DNA from: Candidatus Hydrogenedens sp.
GTDB taxonomy: Bacteria; Hydrogenedentota; Hydrogenedentia; Hydrogenedentales; Hydrogenedentaceae
NCBI GenBank assembly: GCA_035378955.1
Contig: DAOSUS010000018.1
Coordinates: 1 to 55,801, forward strand
Length of the DNA: 55,801 bases
Direction: 5' to 3'
The notes under the pieces were generated by a model, which ran no database searches, had not been told where the DNA came from, and was given only the letters and a program-made list of their open reading frames with translations. The position numbers were made by a program, and so were the translations under genes. This document shows, one piece after another, positions 25,692-35,330 of the stretch (positions within the stretch are counted from its first letter, which is position 1; the number at the start of each line of letters is the position of its first letter).

Positions 25692-26633
25692 TCATGCGTG
25701 GGGATGGGTTCTTAAATAGACCTCGCGGAGATGTTCAATACTAATATGTGTATAAATCTGTGTCGTGGATAATTGCTCATGTCCCAAAATTTCCTGCACA
25801 ACACGCAAATCTGCTCCACCGTCTAACATGTGCGTTGCGAAACTATGTCGCAGCGTATGAGGAGAAACATCATCACGATAAGGCAATACCTCTCTTGCAT
25901 ATCTTTCGACAATACGCTGAATACTTCGCGTCGTAAGCGGTCCGCCCCGTGCATTAACAAAAACAATATTATGTGTAGGCTTCCCTAATTCCGACCGAAC
26001 CAGCAAATATTTCATTAGATATTGTTTCGCATAGGAACCCAAAGGGACAAGCCGTTCCTTTCGGCGTTTTCCAAACACACGGACAAGCCCAGAACTCAAA
26101 TCTACCGAAGCAATGGTAAGTGTTGCACACTCATTGGCACGCATACCGGTGGAATAGAGAACCTCTAACAAAGCGCGGTCCCTCAAAGAAATGGGGTCTT
26201 CACCATCTACCGCATTAAGCAACTTTAATACCTCATCTATGGATAATACGGCGGGTAAGTAACGACGCTGTTTAGGAGTGCGTGTTGTCATGACGGGGTT
26301 TGTTTCCAGCAATCCCTGCCTAACAAGAAAACGATATAGGGTTTTTAATGCGGAAAGTTTTCTGGATGCTGTTTTCACAGACCCGCCCGAACTTTGGACA
26401 TGCGCAAGAAAAGAACGGATGTCGTTTCGTGTTGCTTTCTTTAATGTTTCAAGGTCTGCAATAACGCGTTGCTTGCGTGTTTCTTCGGCATCCGTTGAAA
26501 AGGCTTGTGCTTTATTCTGAATATAATCACAGAAATGCTCTAAATCACACTCATACGCCCGAATTGTATGTGCAGAAAGTCCCCTTTCAACCCGTAAATG
26601 TTCAAAAAAATATTCCAGCGATGAATCAATCAT
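25692..26633 (-). CDS. xerC: Tyrosine recombinase of the XerC/XerD type
   Basis: A 313-residue site-specific recombinase that resolves chromosome dimers at dif together with its partner. The N-terminal SAM-like core-binding domain spans about 1-115. The catalytic set is complete: Arg in GMRANECATL, Lys in FGKRRKERLVPLG, His-x-x-Arg in SPHTLRHSFATHML, His in LGHEQLSTTQ and Tyr in IYTHIS. Whether it is XerC or XerD cannot be settled by eye. It lies just downstream of topA, an arrangement known from other bacteria. No dif site was recognised in the window. Confidence 0.88.
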   Translation of the reverse strand: MIDSSLEYFFEHLRVERGLSAHTIRAYECDLEHFCDYIQNKAQAFSTDAEETRKQRVIADLETLKKATRNDIRSFLAHVQSSGGSVKTASRKLSALKTLYRFLVRQGLLETNPVMTTRTPKQRRYLPAVLSIDEVLKLLNAVDGEDPISLRDRALLEVLYSTGMRANECATLTIASVDLSSGLVRVFGKRRKERLVPLGSYAKQYLMKYLLVRSELGKPTHNIVFVNARGGPLTTRSIQRIVERYAREVLPYRDDVSPHTLRHSFATHMLDGGADLRVVQEILGHEQLSTTQIYTHISIEHLREVYLRTHPHA

Positions 26634-26667
26634 AATTTGTTTATTTTAACAATGATTGATTATAACC

Positions 26668-29082
26668 TCAAATTTCTCGGGAATCGTCTTCCGTTTCTTC
26701 AATGGCAACCTGATGTTTACAATCCGGATTGGGGCAGACTAAAAGTTTTTTGCCACCGCGTTTCTTTTGTAGAAGTGTCCAGGAATAGCCACATTTCGGA
26801 CAGGGTGTATTTTTTTGTATTTCACCGTTCAAGATTACCTGACAATCCGGATAGTTTGAACAACCTAAAAAGCGACCGCGCCTGCTCATACGATATTGAA
26901 GTTTTCCCCCACATCCTTTTCTGGGACACTCTATGTTCAAATCCATCGGTTTGGTGAACCGACATTTAGGATATTTCTCACAGCCGTAAAATTCCTCGTT
27001 ATTCTTCGATTTGCGAATAACAAGGTTTGCACCGCATTTGGGACATTTCTCATCTGTTTTTTGAGGTTCTTGCGATACAATTTGTGATAATTCACCATTT
27101 TCATCAAAGGCATATATAGATTTGCACTCCGGGTAGCCTGTGCATAGGAGTATGGGTCCGGATTTGGTATAGCGAAGGTTTAACGGTTTCCCACAGTTAA
27201 GGCATTTTTTATCCGTCTTGCGGTTTAATACTTTGGGTAAGGATTTAATAGACTTACAATCGGGATAGTTGGGACAGGCAAGGAAAAATCCGAACCTGCC
27301 TTCACGCACTTCAAGCACGGTTCCACATTTTTCACAAACAACATCCTTGCCGAAGATTTCACGGACTATATTTCTTTGTGCTTCGGTTAGGTCATTTTGA
27401 AATGCGTCATAGAAATTTTTCAGTAAGTTCTGCCATGTTAGTTTTCCATCTTCAATCTCATCCAGTTCTTCTTCCATCTTTGCTGTGAAACTGTAATCTA
27501 AAATATCCGGGAATAATTGGACTAACAGACGATTTACTTCCTCTCCTAAAGGTGTTGGTTTTAGTCTCCCTTTTTCACGCACAACATAGCCACGGTCACG
27601 AATTGTTTTCATTGTCGGAGCGTATGTGCTGGGTCTGCCGATACCTTTCTCTTCTAAAGCACGAATAAGGCTGGCTTCAGTATATCGGGCGGGTGGTTTT
27701 GTAAAATGCTGTTCCCCTAAAAAATCTGTACCCTGCACATCTTCGTTTACCTGAAGTGCGGGTAATCTTTGTTTTCCATTTTCTTCATCACCGTTGGTAT
27801 CTTCCTGTGTCTCTTCATAGATAGTTGTAAATCCATCGAACACGGGTGTAGTATCTGTGGCACGAAAGACAAATTTTTTCTGGGCACCTTCAACCTCTAC
27901 GATAAGTTGCTTAAAAATGGCAGGTGTCATTTGTGATGCGAGAAATCGTTGCCAGATAAGTGTATAAAGTTTGCACTGGTCTTCGGATAAATACTTTCTA
28001 ACTTCTTCCGGGGTTCGTGTGGCAGAGGTAGGTCGTATGGCTTCGTGAGCGTCTTGAGCCCTTTTTTTGGAACGGTAATAATTAGGTTTCTCTGGCAGGT
28101 ATTTATCACCATATTTTTGCAGGATGAAATCACGCACCTCTGAAATGGCATCCGGTTCAATACGAAGAGAATCCGTTCGCATATAGGTAATTAAACCGAC
28201 GGCACCTTCTTCGCCCAATTCAACACCTTCATAGAGGTCCTGTGCCAACCGCATGGTATATTCGGGAGCGAAACGAAGTTTGCGAGAGGCTTCTTGCTGA
28301 AGGGTGCTGGTGATAAAGGGAGGAAGAGGATTTCGGCGAACATCCTTCTCTTCGATACTATCAACGCGGTAATTCTTTATATCCTTCAGCTGAGAAATAA
28401 TCGCTTGCGTTTCTGTTTCATTGGCTAACTGAGGTTCCTTACCCTCTATTTTCACAAGTTTGGCAGAAAAGGATTCGCCATTCTGTTTTTCAAAAGTTCC
28501 CTGTATTGTCCAGTATTCTTGTGTAATAAAATTACGAATTTCCTCTTCGCGTTCACAGACCAAACGCACAGCAACAGACTGCACTCGTCCAGCACTTAAT
28601 CCTTTACGGACAGACCATTGCACTAATGGACTGAGTTTATAGCCCACAAGACGGTCTAATATCCGTCGGGCTTGTTGGGCATTTACAAGGTTCATATCAA
28701 TACTGCGGGGATTTTTTATAGATTCACGAATGGCTTTTTCTGTAATAGCGTTAAAAGTAATCCGTTCCACAGGTTTCTGGGTGGGTCGTAGTATCTCTGC
28801 AATATGCCAACCAATGGCTTCCCCTTCACGGTCCGGGTCGGAGGCTATAATAACTTTATCCGTTTTCTCTGCTTCTTTCTTTATCTGTGTGACGACTTTT
28901 CGTGATTTCGGAAGTATGGTATATTCCGGTTTAAAATCATTTTTAAGGTCAACTCCCAATCGCTCTTGAGGTAAGTCACGAATATGTCCATAACTGGATA
29001 TTACATGGTAATTCTTCCCTAAATATTTATTAATCGTTCGTGCTTTCGCAGGAGATTCTACAACAACTAAATATTTACTCAT
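26668..29082 (-). CDS. topA: DNA topoisomerase I with five C-terminal zinc ribbons
   Basis: An 804-residue type IA topoisomerase that relaxes negative supercoils. The Toprim domain is at the N-terminus (E9 in VVESPAKA; D82, D84 and E86 in SDPDREGE). The active-site Tyr is Y300 in GLITYMRTDS. ARRILDRLVGYKLSPLVQW and EEKGIGRPSTYAPTM are further family blocks. From about residue 595 there are five four-Cys zinc-ribbon modules, each CxxC(G)...C.xYPxCxx in style, the last as CPKCGYSW...CPNPDCKH. E. coli has three such modules, so five is a long tail. Upstream is the Smg-like gene and downstream is xerC, both on the same strand. Confidence 0.96.
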   Translation of the reverse strand: MSKYLVVVESPAKARTINKYLGKNYHVISSYGHIRDLPQERLGVDLKNDFKPEYTILPKSRKVVTQIKKEAEKTDKVIIASDPDREGEAIGWHIAEILRPTQKPVERITFNAITEKAIRESIKNPRSIDMNLVNAQQARRILDRLVGYKLSPLVQWSVRKGLSAGRVQSVAVRLVCEREEEIRNFITQEYWTIQGTFEKQNGESFSAKLVKIEGKEPQLANETETQAIISQLKDIKNYRVDSIEEKDVRRNPLPPFITSTLQQEASRKLRFAPEYTMRLAQDLYEGVELGEEGAVGLITYMRTDSLRIEPDAISEVRDFILQKYGDKYLPEKPNYYRSKKRAQDAHEAIRPTSATRTPEEVRKYLSEDQCKLYTLIWQRFLASQMTPAIFKQLIVEVEGAQKKFVFRATDTTPVFDGFTTIYEETQEDTNGDEENGKQRLPALQVNEDVQGTDFLGEQHFTKPPARYTEASLIRALEEKGIGRPSTYAPTMKTIRDRGYVVREKGRLKPTPLGEEVNRLLVQLFPDILDYSFTAKMEEELDEIEDGKLTWQNLLKNFYDAFQNDLTEAQRNIVREIFGKDVVCEKCGTVLEVREGRFGFFLACPNYPDCKSIKSLPKVLNRKTDKKCLNCGKPLNLRYTKSGPILLCTGYPECKSIYAFDENGELSQIVSQEPQKTDEKCPKCGANLVIRKSKNNEEFYGCEKYPKCRFTKPMDLNIECPRKGCGGKLQYRMSRRGRFLGCSNYPDCQVILNGEIQKNTPCPKCGYSWTLLQKKRGGKKLLVCPNPDCKHQVAIEETEDDSREI

Positions 29083-29266
29083 GTTAATACTCCATTATTC
29101 TTTTCCATAACTTATAAACGGTATATTTTTTTAAATCTTTCTCTCTGTTATCAAATTCATACATTCATATACGAGCAAGGATTTCATTGGATAGACCAAT
29201 TAACCCCTATTTTGCAGGAATTGTTCTGCACACAGCCAGCGGAAAATACTAAGAGTAACTAAAAAA

Positions 29267-29737
29267 TTACATAAAAAGAGATTTGTCTCCAAAAGCCACA
29301 GACATTATTACTCTTATATTATCAAAACCATAGCGTCCCTCAAGTATTGTGTCTAATATATCTATCAATTTTGCAAAATGTATCCTTGATGGGGCATTCT
29401 CTATTTGTTCAAGGAGTAGAATTCTATCAATGGGTGAAAGCATCTGGTAATAATGTAGCCGTTGTAGGGCACAATAAGCATCATCGGTTAGTTTTACCCG
29501 GTCATTTTCGGTAAGGTAAAAGGTTGTAGGGACGAATTTGGGTAAATTCCTTGAAGTTTCCTTTTTTGTCCCCTTTCGTTTTTCCCAAACCTGATTTATT
29601 GCACTTTCAATATCTGAAAGTTTATATCCCTGACGGCTTAATTTCCGTCGGATAACCGTTTTGGATACCTTTTCCGAACGGCTTTCTTTTATTAAAGACC
29701 ATATTTTATCTTCAATTTTCTTAATTTCTGAATTCAT
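29267..29737 (-). CDS. Smg/DUF494-like protein
   Basis: A protein of about 156 residues. Helical N-terminus, GYKLSDIESAINQVWE (the family's GF/GY-x-x-x-x-I-x-x-A-x-x-W helix) and the C-terminal YCALQRLHYYQMLSPIDRIL followed by EQIENAPSRIHFAKLIDILD match the DUF494/Smg pattern, in which a residue is spent on LNPETREMVIDRV in E. coli. Smg genes commonly sit beside dprA and topA, and here topA is 184 bases downstream on the same strand. The cellular role of Smg is not well defined. The frame is open back to a TTG at 29,761; I prefer the ATG at 29,737, but no good ribosome-binding site supports either. Confidence 0.6.
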   Translation of the reverse strand: MNSEIKKIEDKIWSLIKESRSEKVSKTVIRRKLSRQGYKLSDIESAINQVWEKRKGTKKETSRNLPKFVPTTFYLTENDRVKLTDDAYCALQRLHYYQMLSPIDRILLLEQIENAPSRIHFAKLIDILDTILEGRYGFDNIRVIMSVAFGDKSLFM

Positions 29738-29874
29738 ACTTAAATTTAAAAAAACCTTCAAAGTTATAATCGTTTTTTAGTGATGTTTAAATTATAAATT
29801 TATCTATCGTTAAAAATCAATAACAGGGGGATAGGTTGATATGTGAATAATGCTATAATGATTGCCTTGTTGTG

Positions 29875-30378
29875 TTATGGCATGATGTCATCCATATAAC
29901 GCGCTTTCTTCTTTTCCATCTCTTCGCGGACAGCGGATTGTTCTTTCGATCTTCTTTTTGCCCTTTTTGACTTGACAGGACCCAGAACAGGGGGACGGAA
30001 CCAGATGACAAGTAGGATAATGGTTATTACGAAGGCAATTTCTACATAGGCAATCCATTTGGGTATGTATGCCTCTAAATTCCAGAAATCATAAAGGGGA
30101 GTTGCCCAATCGGGGACTTCTGCAGGGGTGCCATCTTCTCGGAGAGCCCGCATGCTGGTATTTACCTTGAACCAAACAACTACTATTACGAATACATGGA
30201 CGATAATATGCATAAGAACGAGGTAAATGGTTGTCTCAAGGGTATAGAAAATTACAGGAAGAGACCATTTTCGTGTAACAATAATAATAGGTATCATAAA
30301 TGCAAGGACTATAGCGTAGATTTTCCAATTATCCTCAAAATGCCCATAAATAAGATTATAGAATTCTGTAAATGTCAT
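29875..30378 (-). CDS. Small integral membrane protein, unknown function
   Basis: A 167-residue protein with three hydrophobic helices: about 18-36 (WKIYAIVLAFMIPIIIVTR), 42-70 (IFYTLETTIYLVLMHIIVHV onwards) and 107-129 (WIAYVEIAFVITIILLVIWF). The C-terminal 35 residues are strongly basic and charged (VKSKRAKRRSKEQSAVREEM), so this tail is probably cytoplasmic. No enzyme motif is visible and I do not recognise the family. It is a single minus-strand gene next to a long repeat-filled spacer. Confidence 0.6.
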   Translation of the reverse strand: MTFTEFYNLIYGHFEDNWKIYAIVLAFMIPIIIVTRKWSLPVIFYTLETTIYLVLMHIIVHVFVIVVVWFKVNTSMRALREDGTPAEVPDWATPLYDFWNLEAYIPKWIAYVEIAFVITIILLVIWFRPPVLGPVKSKRAKRRSKEQSAVREEMEKKKARYMDDIMP

Positions 30379-30766
30379 ATATCCTGCCTCTAATTCGTTC
30401 GATTAATAAAAACTTTTTAGAAGATATATCTATGAGATATTATATTAAAAAAGTAGGGTTATTATAAAACATTAGTATATATATAACACAGAGTAAACTA
30501 TCTATAAAGAAAACCAAAAATAGGAGAGAAAAAGAAATATCTTAACTTGGTATATGCTACTTTTCCTCTTTATAGAGAGAATTAAATGAGTTAAATTATA
30601 ACCACGAACGGCATGAATAAACACGGATAAAAACGAATGGAAAATGTCCATCATGCGTTATTTTATTCAATGTGGCTGAAGCATCCCCGCTTCGGGTATT
30701 TTTAAGGGAATAAATCTTTCCACTATAAAGAACACAAAGACTTTTAACAGATTTCACGATGTAGGA

Positions 30767-30782
30767 GCAAAACATGTTTTGC
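30767..30782. repeat. Perfect 16-base palindrome
   Basis: GCAAAACATGTTTTGC reads the same on both strands. It lies in GTAGGAGCAAAACATGTTTT followed by GCCC, so the flanks extend the stem slightly. A related but decayed form (CAAAATGTTTGTGCTACA) occurs near 35,553-35,570. Confidence 0.6.
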
Positions 30783-30792
30783 CCTCACTTTC

Positions 30793-30886
30793 TCTGTGTC
30801 CTTTGTGTAATATTTTCTTTGTGTCCTCGGTGGTTAATTCTTTTTACCATAGAAAACACAGAGAACTTACACAAAGTATACAAAGA
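30793..30886. repeat. Long imperfect inverted repeat (CTCTGTG/CTTTGTGT type)
   Basis: Arm 1 (about 30,793-30,833) contains CTCTGTGTCCTTTGTG and CTTTGTGTCCTCGGTGG. Arm 2 (about 30,845-30,886) contains ACCATAGAAAACACAGAGAA and CACAAAG, the reverse complement with mismatches, around a short AT-rich centre. It could fold as a long hairpin. This composition matches a type of intergenic repeat often seen in environmental genomes; its role is unknown. Confidence 0.5.
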
Positions 30887-31146
30887 GGAAAGAACCCGAA
30901 GCCGGGAGGCTTCAGCTACAAGTTTCTTGCTCTTATAGTCCTATGAGAGGTATGCCGTGCCCTTACGATTGTGAAGAAAGTATAAATCTGTTATCTATGT
31001 TTTATCGGTTATCATTCTATTTTAAGACTTAGCAAAAGAGATAAACATCAAATTTTATCCAATGTTTTTTATTTTGTAAATCTATACAATTTGACTTATA
31101 ATTCTACCTGTATTTTTTTGAACCACAATTTTTTAAGGGAAAAACC

Positions 31147-32343
31147 ATGATACGGAAAATTATTTTTATTACCATCGGTGCTACATTGATTGTTGGTGTT
31201 ATCACAGCGGGAGTCTCTTTCTTAATGGACGATTATTATACAGCGACTACATTGTTGGTAATGACACCGGTTCCGTTAAATGCTCGGGATTATATTCCCA
31301 GCATTTTAGATGGGAGGGAAGATACTCCTTACCGTGTGAGTTTCCTTACCTTAAATGACATTCCTACTTTCCCTATGCCAGATTATGAACAGATATATAA
31401 CTCAGATGAAATTGTCGAACAAGTTCTTCTTTATCTTTCGCAAAAAGAGGAATTTAAAGATATAAAGTTAAGTAGAACCAAATTGCGTAAATCAATGTCA
31501 ATAAAATCGAAAATCTTTTTTCAGGGGACAAACCATATTCAATATCAACGAATAATCCAATTGCAGTTTACCTCTAAAAATCCACAATTGTCGGCGGATG
31601 TATGTAACTATTGGGCAGATTTGGGAATGACAAAGATTGAGGCTCTCCGCCAGGACCCTTTAAAAGATGGTATTGCCTATCTTGAAAAAGCACTTGGCGA
31701 GAAAAAAACGGAGCTTGAAAATAGTAGAAAGGCGTTAGAGCAAATAGAGGCAGGCTATCATTTGCCCAGTATGGAAATGCGAATTCAGGAACTGGAAAAT
31801 CAAATTACATCATTTAAAATACAGCAAACAAACTTGAATTTAGAAATCGAGCAATTAGCCAAAGAGATAGAATTAAACGAAAAAGGTCAAACAGATAGGA
31901 CCCCTGTGCCAGGAACAGAAAATACTTCTCCAGATGTAGAGGAGTATAAAAAAGAACAAATCTTAAAAACGGCTCAAAAAGAAGCCTTGCAGAAACAGAT
32001 TGCAGATTTAGAACAGGAAATAGCCCATCTTAGGCAAGTTTATGCCGAGAAAAAGACAGAGAAACAGAAATTAGAGGACGAAGAAATACAATTGAAACAG
32101 ATTGTTGAAAACTTAAACATAACCTATCAAAATGCTTTAGCAAATCTTGAAAAATCTCAAAGTGAATTACGCATAGCGTCCAAAGCATTAACTCCGCGTC
32201 AGAAAGCCGGTCCCCCGCGAATGCTTTATATCCTATCGGTTATGGTTCTAACTGCCATTGCCGTTCCGACAATATATATTGGACTTCTTGTAGCGAATTA
32301 CTATCTTAATAAGTTTGAAAAGGAACTTACACTACCTTCCTGA
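31147..32343 (+). CDS. Wzz-like polysaccharide co-polymerase with long coiled coil
   Basis: A 398-residue inner-membrane protein with the Wzz layout: an N-terminal helix (about 5-27, IIFITIGATLIVGVITAGVS), a periplasmic domain beginning YYTATTLLVMTPVPL, a long coiled coil (about 185-350, rich in EIEQLAKEIELNE-type heptads) and a second helix near the C-terminus (about 360-385). No cytoplasmic tyrosine-kinase domain is attached. Such proteins set polysaccharide chain length or connect to export. AAGGGA lies close before the ATG. It leads a plus-strand cluster with the flippase and the transglutaminase-like gene. Confidence 0.75.
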   Translation: MIRKIIFITIGATLIVGVITAGVSFLMDDYYTATTLLVMTPVPLNARDYIPSILDGREDTPYRVSFLTLNDIPTFPMPDYEQIYNSDEIVEQVLLYLSQKEEFKDIKLSRTKLRKSMSIKSKIFFQGTNHIQYQRIIQLQFTSKNPQLSADVCNYWADLGMTKIEALRQDPLKDGIAYLEKALGEKKTELENSRKALEQIEAGYHLPSMEMRIQELENQITSFKIQQTNLNLEIEQLAKEIELNEKGQTDRTPVPGTENTSPDVEEYKKEQILKTAQKEALQKQIADLEQEIAHLRQVYAEKKTEKQKLEDEEIQLKQIVENLNITYQNALANLEKSQSELRIASKALTPRQKAGPPRMLYILSVMVLTAIAVPTIYIGLLVANYYLNKFEKELTLPS

Positions 32344-32393
32344 AACCGAACTAAAAACGGAGTAGATGAAAACTAACCAATGAAATAGGGTTC

Positions 32394-33866
32394 ATGAATA
32401 ATACCTTGCAAACAAAGAAATCGGGCGTTTTGGAGGGGGCATTTTGGTCGTGGTTAAGCACGGTTATTAATCTTGTAGCCCTGCTGATTGTAGGCAAGCT
32501 GTTTGCTATTTCTCTGAATAAGGAGGAAGTGGCGGTTTTCTCCTTGATACTGGTCTGGGCAGACGGATTTGTTCTGTTTTTTGGTTATGGGTTGCAGGTA
32601 TCTATTCCAAAACTTATCGGTGGTGCTTCCGATGAATTAAAGGGAGATTTGTCCTCCTCCTTACTTACCTTTTCCCTGTTGAATTCTATTGTAATATCCT
32701 TGATTACACTTATTATCTGGTGTGTGTTCTATGGAATTACCTCTGTCCAGAATGGTTTTTCGAACTCCTCTCTTATGCTTTCTTACTTATGGATTGTCCC
32801 GTTTCTCTTTATTGTTGGTTTGTTAAGGGATATTTTACTGGCGAACCTCTCTGGTTTTCAGGTTTTTGGGAAAAGGGCTATAGGTGTTGCAATTGCGTCC
32901 GTATTACAAGTTCTTTTCTCTGTTATTGTTTTGGTCGTTTTGAAGGGTAAAATTGTTTCATTATCCTTTGCCTATATTATAAGTTACCTTTTGACGGTTG
33001 TTCTTTTGTGGTGGTCGTTGCCAACGGGGCATTCGTTGCGATTGGATGTAGCACAAATTACAGCCGCGATAAAATTTAGCTGGGTGTTGTGGATAAATAC
33101 AATTCTTAATTATCTGGTTCAGCGGTTTGATACGGTAGTCCTATTATTTTTAACAGGTAGTCCTGTTCAGGTTGCCGTTTATGAAATGGCAAAAAGGCTA
33201 TGTCATATCGCTTCGCGTATGCTAAATTCGCTACTCTTGCCCTACCTTCCCCGTATTTCAGAATTGTTTGCCACAAAACAAGAAAGAGATGCGGAATGGT
33301 TTTTTATTCAATCGCAAAATGTTATTGCTATATTGAGTTTTCTGGGTATCTTTTTCTTACCTTTTATTCAAAAATACATTATTTTGTTATTATTTTCTAA
33401 AGAATATATGGAAATTACTACTATATTGGTCCCTTTATTAGCAGGGATTGTATTTGCCGTATTGTCAGGTATATCTGGGCAAACGCTTATCGCAACAAAC
33501 CGCCCTTATGTGGTTACTATCACAAATATAGGCACGGTAGGTATCAATTTAGGACTAAATTTTTTGTTGATACCATATATAGGTATGGTAGGGGCGGGAT
33601 GGGCTTCATTAATAAGTTTCTTTTTTTCGTATTTAATACAAACTGTCTGGGTGAGGAAAACCTGTATTTTATTTGATTGGGGGAAAGTGTTACTTCCTCA
33701 GGGTATTTTTTTGTGTTATCTATTCCTTTATGTCTTTTACCCGGGTTCCCTTGCTATCAATTTCGTGTTTATTCTCGTTTTACTTATAATATCCTATTAT
33801 TTTAAACTTGTTCCCTTTGAGTATTTGTTGGTTCGATTAATAAAAATTGCTGAGATAAAGAAATAG
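32394..33866 (+). CDS. Wzx-like polysaccharide flippase (MOP superfamily)
   Basis: A 490-residue protein with 12 to 14 hydrophobic helices spread over its whole length and the MOP/PST-type start, SGVLEGAFWSWLSTVINLVA. A charged loop with FDTVVLLFLTGSPVQVAVYE and IATNRPYVVTITNIGTVGIN matches the lipid-linked oligosaccharide flippase pattern. It probably moves undecaprenyl-linked glycan units across the inner membrane for assembly by the Wzz-like protein. It is 50 bases after the Wzz-like gene and 27 before the transglutaminase-like gene. The exact glycan is unknown. Confidence 0.8.
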   Translation: MNNTLQTKKSGVLEGAFWSWLSTVINLVALLIVGKLFAISLNKEEVAVFSLILVWADGFVLFFGYGLQVSIPKLIGGASDELKGDLSSSLLTFSLLNSIVISLITLIIWCVFYGITSVQNGFSNSSLMLSYLWIVPFLFIVGLLRDILLANLSGFQVFGKRAIGVAIASVLQVLFSVIVLVVLKGKIVSLSFAYIISYLLTVVLLWWSLPTGHSLRLDVAQITAAIKFSWVLWINTILNYLVQRFDTVVLLFLTGSPVQVAVYEMAKRLCHIASRMLNSLLLPYLPRISELFATKQERDAEWFFIQSQNVIAILSFLGIFFLPFIQKYIILLLFSKEYMEITTILVPLLAGIVFAVLSGISGQTLIATNRPYVVTITNIGTVGINLGLNFLLIPYIGMVGAGWASLISFFFSYLIQTVWVRKTCILFDWGKVLLPQGIFLCYLFLYVFYPGSLAINFVFILVLLIISYYFKLVPFEYLLVRLIKIAEIKK

Positions 33867-33893
33867 AAAATCAAAAATAAGAAAAGGAAATCT

Positions 33894-35330
33894 ATGGATA
33901 CGAGGTTATCAATATTACAGACGGCACTCATTTTATTATGTGCTGGTGCTATGGCTCAAGAGAATATAGATCCTTCACGATTTGCAGGGGAAAGATGGTT
34001 CGGACTGTATTTGAACAAAGGTAAGGTAGGATTTATGCAACAGGTCTTGTCTTTAGGAGAAGGAGGACGCGTTTACTTTACAGAAGAGGGAACATTCCGT
34101 ATGAATATGAGCGGAGTAAAACAGGAGATGAAAGTAAGTTCCATGCGAATATACGCACATACAGGCGAACTTATTTCTATTGATTATACATTGACGGATT
34201 TATTATCAACGACCGAATTCCATGCTCAGGTGCAAGACAATCAATTGAAATTAATAAAAAAGTTGGCAGGACAAAGCGTAGAGCGATATTTGCCCCTACC
34301 TCAGGAGAAGTTAAAGGATACCTTGAAGTTTCAGTTATGGATGTCCCAAAAGCCGAAAGTAGGTGATGAGTTGGTTTCCTTCCTTTTTGAACCGCTTTAT
34401 GAACAGGAACTTACCTGCATTTCAACGATTGTTGGAACAGAAGAACGGCTGTTTAATGGTGTAACAACAAAGTTATACAAAATCCAGACGAAAGTGAATA
34501 TTCTCAATCTGGAACAAACTTCGTATGTTACAGAAGAAGGTCTGGTATTGGAAGATATTGCAGGTGAAATTTTTACTATGCGATTGGAACCTAAAGAAAT
34601 AGCCCAGGATATTAATTATAGTAATGATGTGCTCGTCTCCAACGCTGCAATTGTAGATAAACCTATCAAAAATCCCCGCGAACGCGAACACCTGAAATTA
34701 ATATTGAACGGACCCCTAAAAGAAAACCATCTCTTTTGTGATGAGCGTCAGCAAATAACCGCGGAAGGAGATAAATTCATCTTTACCGCTACAAAATTAA
34801 ATGCGGAATCCATACCAAAACTTACATTTCCTGTGCAGGACGAAGAGGTAAAACGCTGGGCAGAGCCCAGTAGTTTTGTGCAAAGTGACCATCCGGAAAT
34901 GATAAAAACCGCGAAGGAAATTGTCGGAGATACAACAGATGCGTGGGAAGCCGTTCAAAAAATTTGTGTCTGGGTAAAAGAAAATATGAAGACCTCTTAT
35001 TCCGCACAATTGACCAATGCTCTGGATGTATTAAAACATCGTGAGGGGGATTGCACGGAACATAGTTTGCTTTTTGTGGGTCTGACCCGTGCCTTAGGGA
35101 TACCTGCACGAGAAGTAGCAGGTTTAATTTATGTAGATTCACCAAAGCCCGGTTTTTATTTTCATCAATGGGCAAAGGTATGGATAGGCAAGTGGATTGA
35201 TGTTGACCCAACATTCAATCAACCATTGGTAGATGTAACCCACATTAAAATCGGAGAAGGGGATATTATCGAACAAATAAAATTAATACCTCTTGTTGGT
35301 AGAATACAAATAACAGTTACGGAAGAATAA
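33894..35330 (+). CDS. Secreted transglutaminase-like protein
   Basis: A 478-residue protein with an N-terminal signal peptide (about 1-22, ending AMAQ). Residues 30-330 form a beta-rich domain of a type often found before transglutaminase-like domains. The catalytic triad of the TGc superfamily is present: C387 in EGDCTEHSLL, H424 in FHQWAKVWI and D438 in DVDPTFNQ. Homologues with this layout are common in envelope-polysaccharide and lasso-like neighbourhoods, where they act as proteases or cross-linking enzymes; which one cannot be decided here. It is the last gene of the Wzz/Wzx cluster, likely coupled at 27 bases. Confidence 0.78.
   Translation: MDTRLSILQTALILLCAGAMAQENIDPSRFAGERWFGLYLNKGKVGFMQQVLSLGEGGRVYFTEEGTFRMNMSGVKQEMKVSSMRIYAHTGELISIDYTLTDLLSTTEFHAQVQDNQLKLIKKLAGQSVERYLPLPQEKLKDTLKFQLWMSQKPKVGDELVSFLFEPLYEQELTCISTIVGTEERLFNGVTTKLYKIQTKVNILNLEQTSYVTEEGLVLEDIAGEIFTMRLEPKEIAQDINYSNDVLVSNAAIVDKPIKNPREREHLKLILNGPLKENHLFCDERQQITAEGDKFIFTATKLNAESIPKLTFPVQDEEVKRWAEPSSFVQSDHPEMIKTAKEIVGDTTDAWEAVQKICVWVKENMKTSYSAQLTNALDVLKHREGDCTEHSLLFVGLTRALGIPAREVAGLIYVDSPKPGFYFHQWAKVWIGKWIDVDPTFNQPLVDVTHIKIGEGDIIEQIKLIPLVGRIQITVTEE

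Larger units (their letters stand above)
30671..30920. repeat. Inverted pair of a 28-base dispersed repeat
   Basis: The arm at 30,671-30,698 (TGTGGCTGAAGC...CGCTTCGGGTA) and the arm at 30,893-30,920, read on the other strand, are nearly identical over 28 bases (TGTAGCTGAAGC...GGCTTCGGGTT). A third, partial copy is at 35,459-35,485. Repeated intergenic placement in one window points to a dispersed repeat family. Confidence 0.6.
30379..31146. other. 768-base gene-free region rich in inverted repeats
   Basis: No coding frame with family features is present. It contains three inverted-repeat structures listed separately (30,671-30,920, 30,767-30,782 and 30,793-30,886). It also has stretches such as CCACGAACGGCATGAATAAA and CTCTGTGTCCTTTGTG, which look like interspersed non-coding repeats seen between genes in many uncultured bacteria. 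The last 100 bases are AT-rich and should carry the promoter of the Wzz-like gene, but I could not define one. Confidence 0.6.

Noticed and set aside
30379..31146. CRISPR array in the repeat-rich spacer
   Set aside because: The repeats are inverted and unevenly spaced, without regular spacers or any cas gene.
34822..35214. 130-residue minus-strand frame
   Set aside because: Shadow of the transglutaminase-like gene; its catalytic region explains the open frame.
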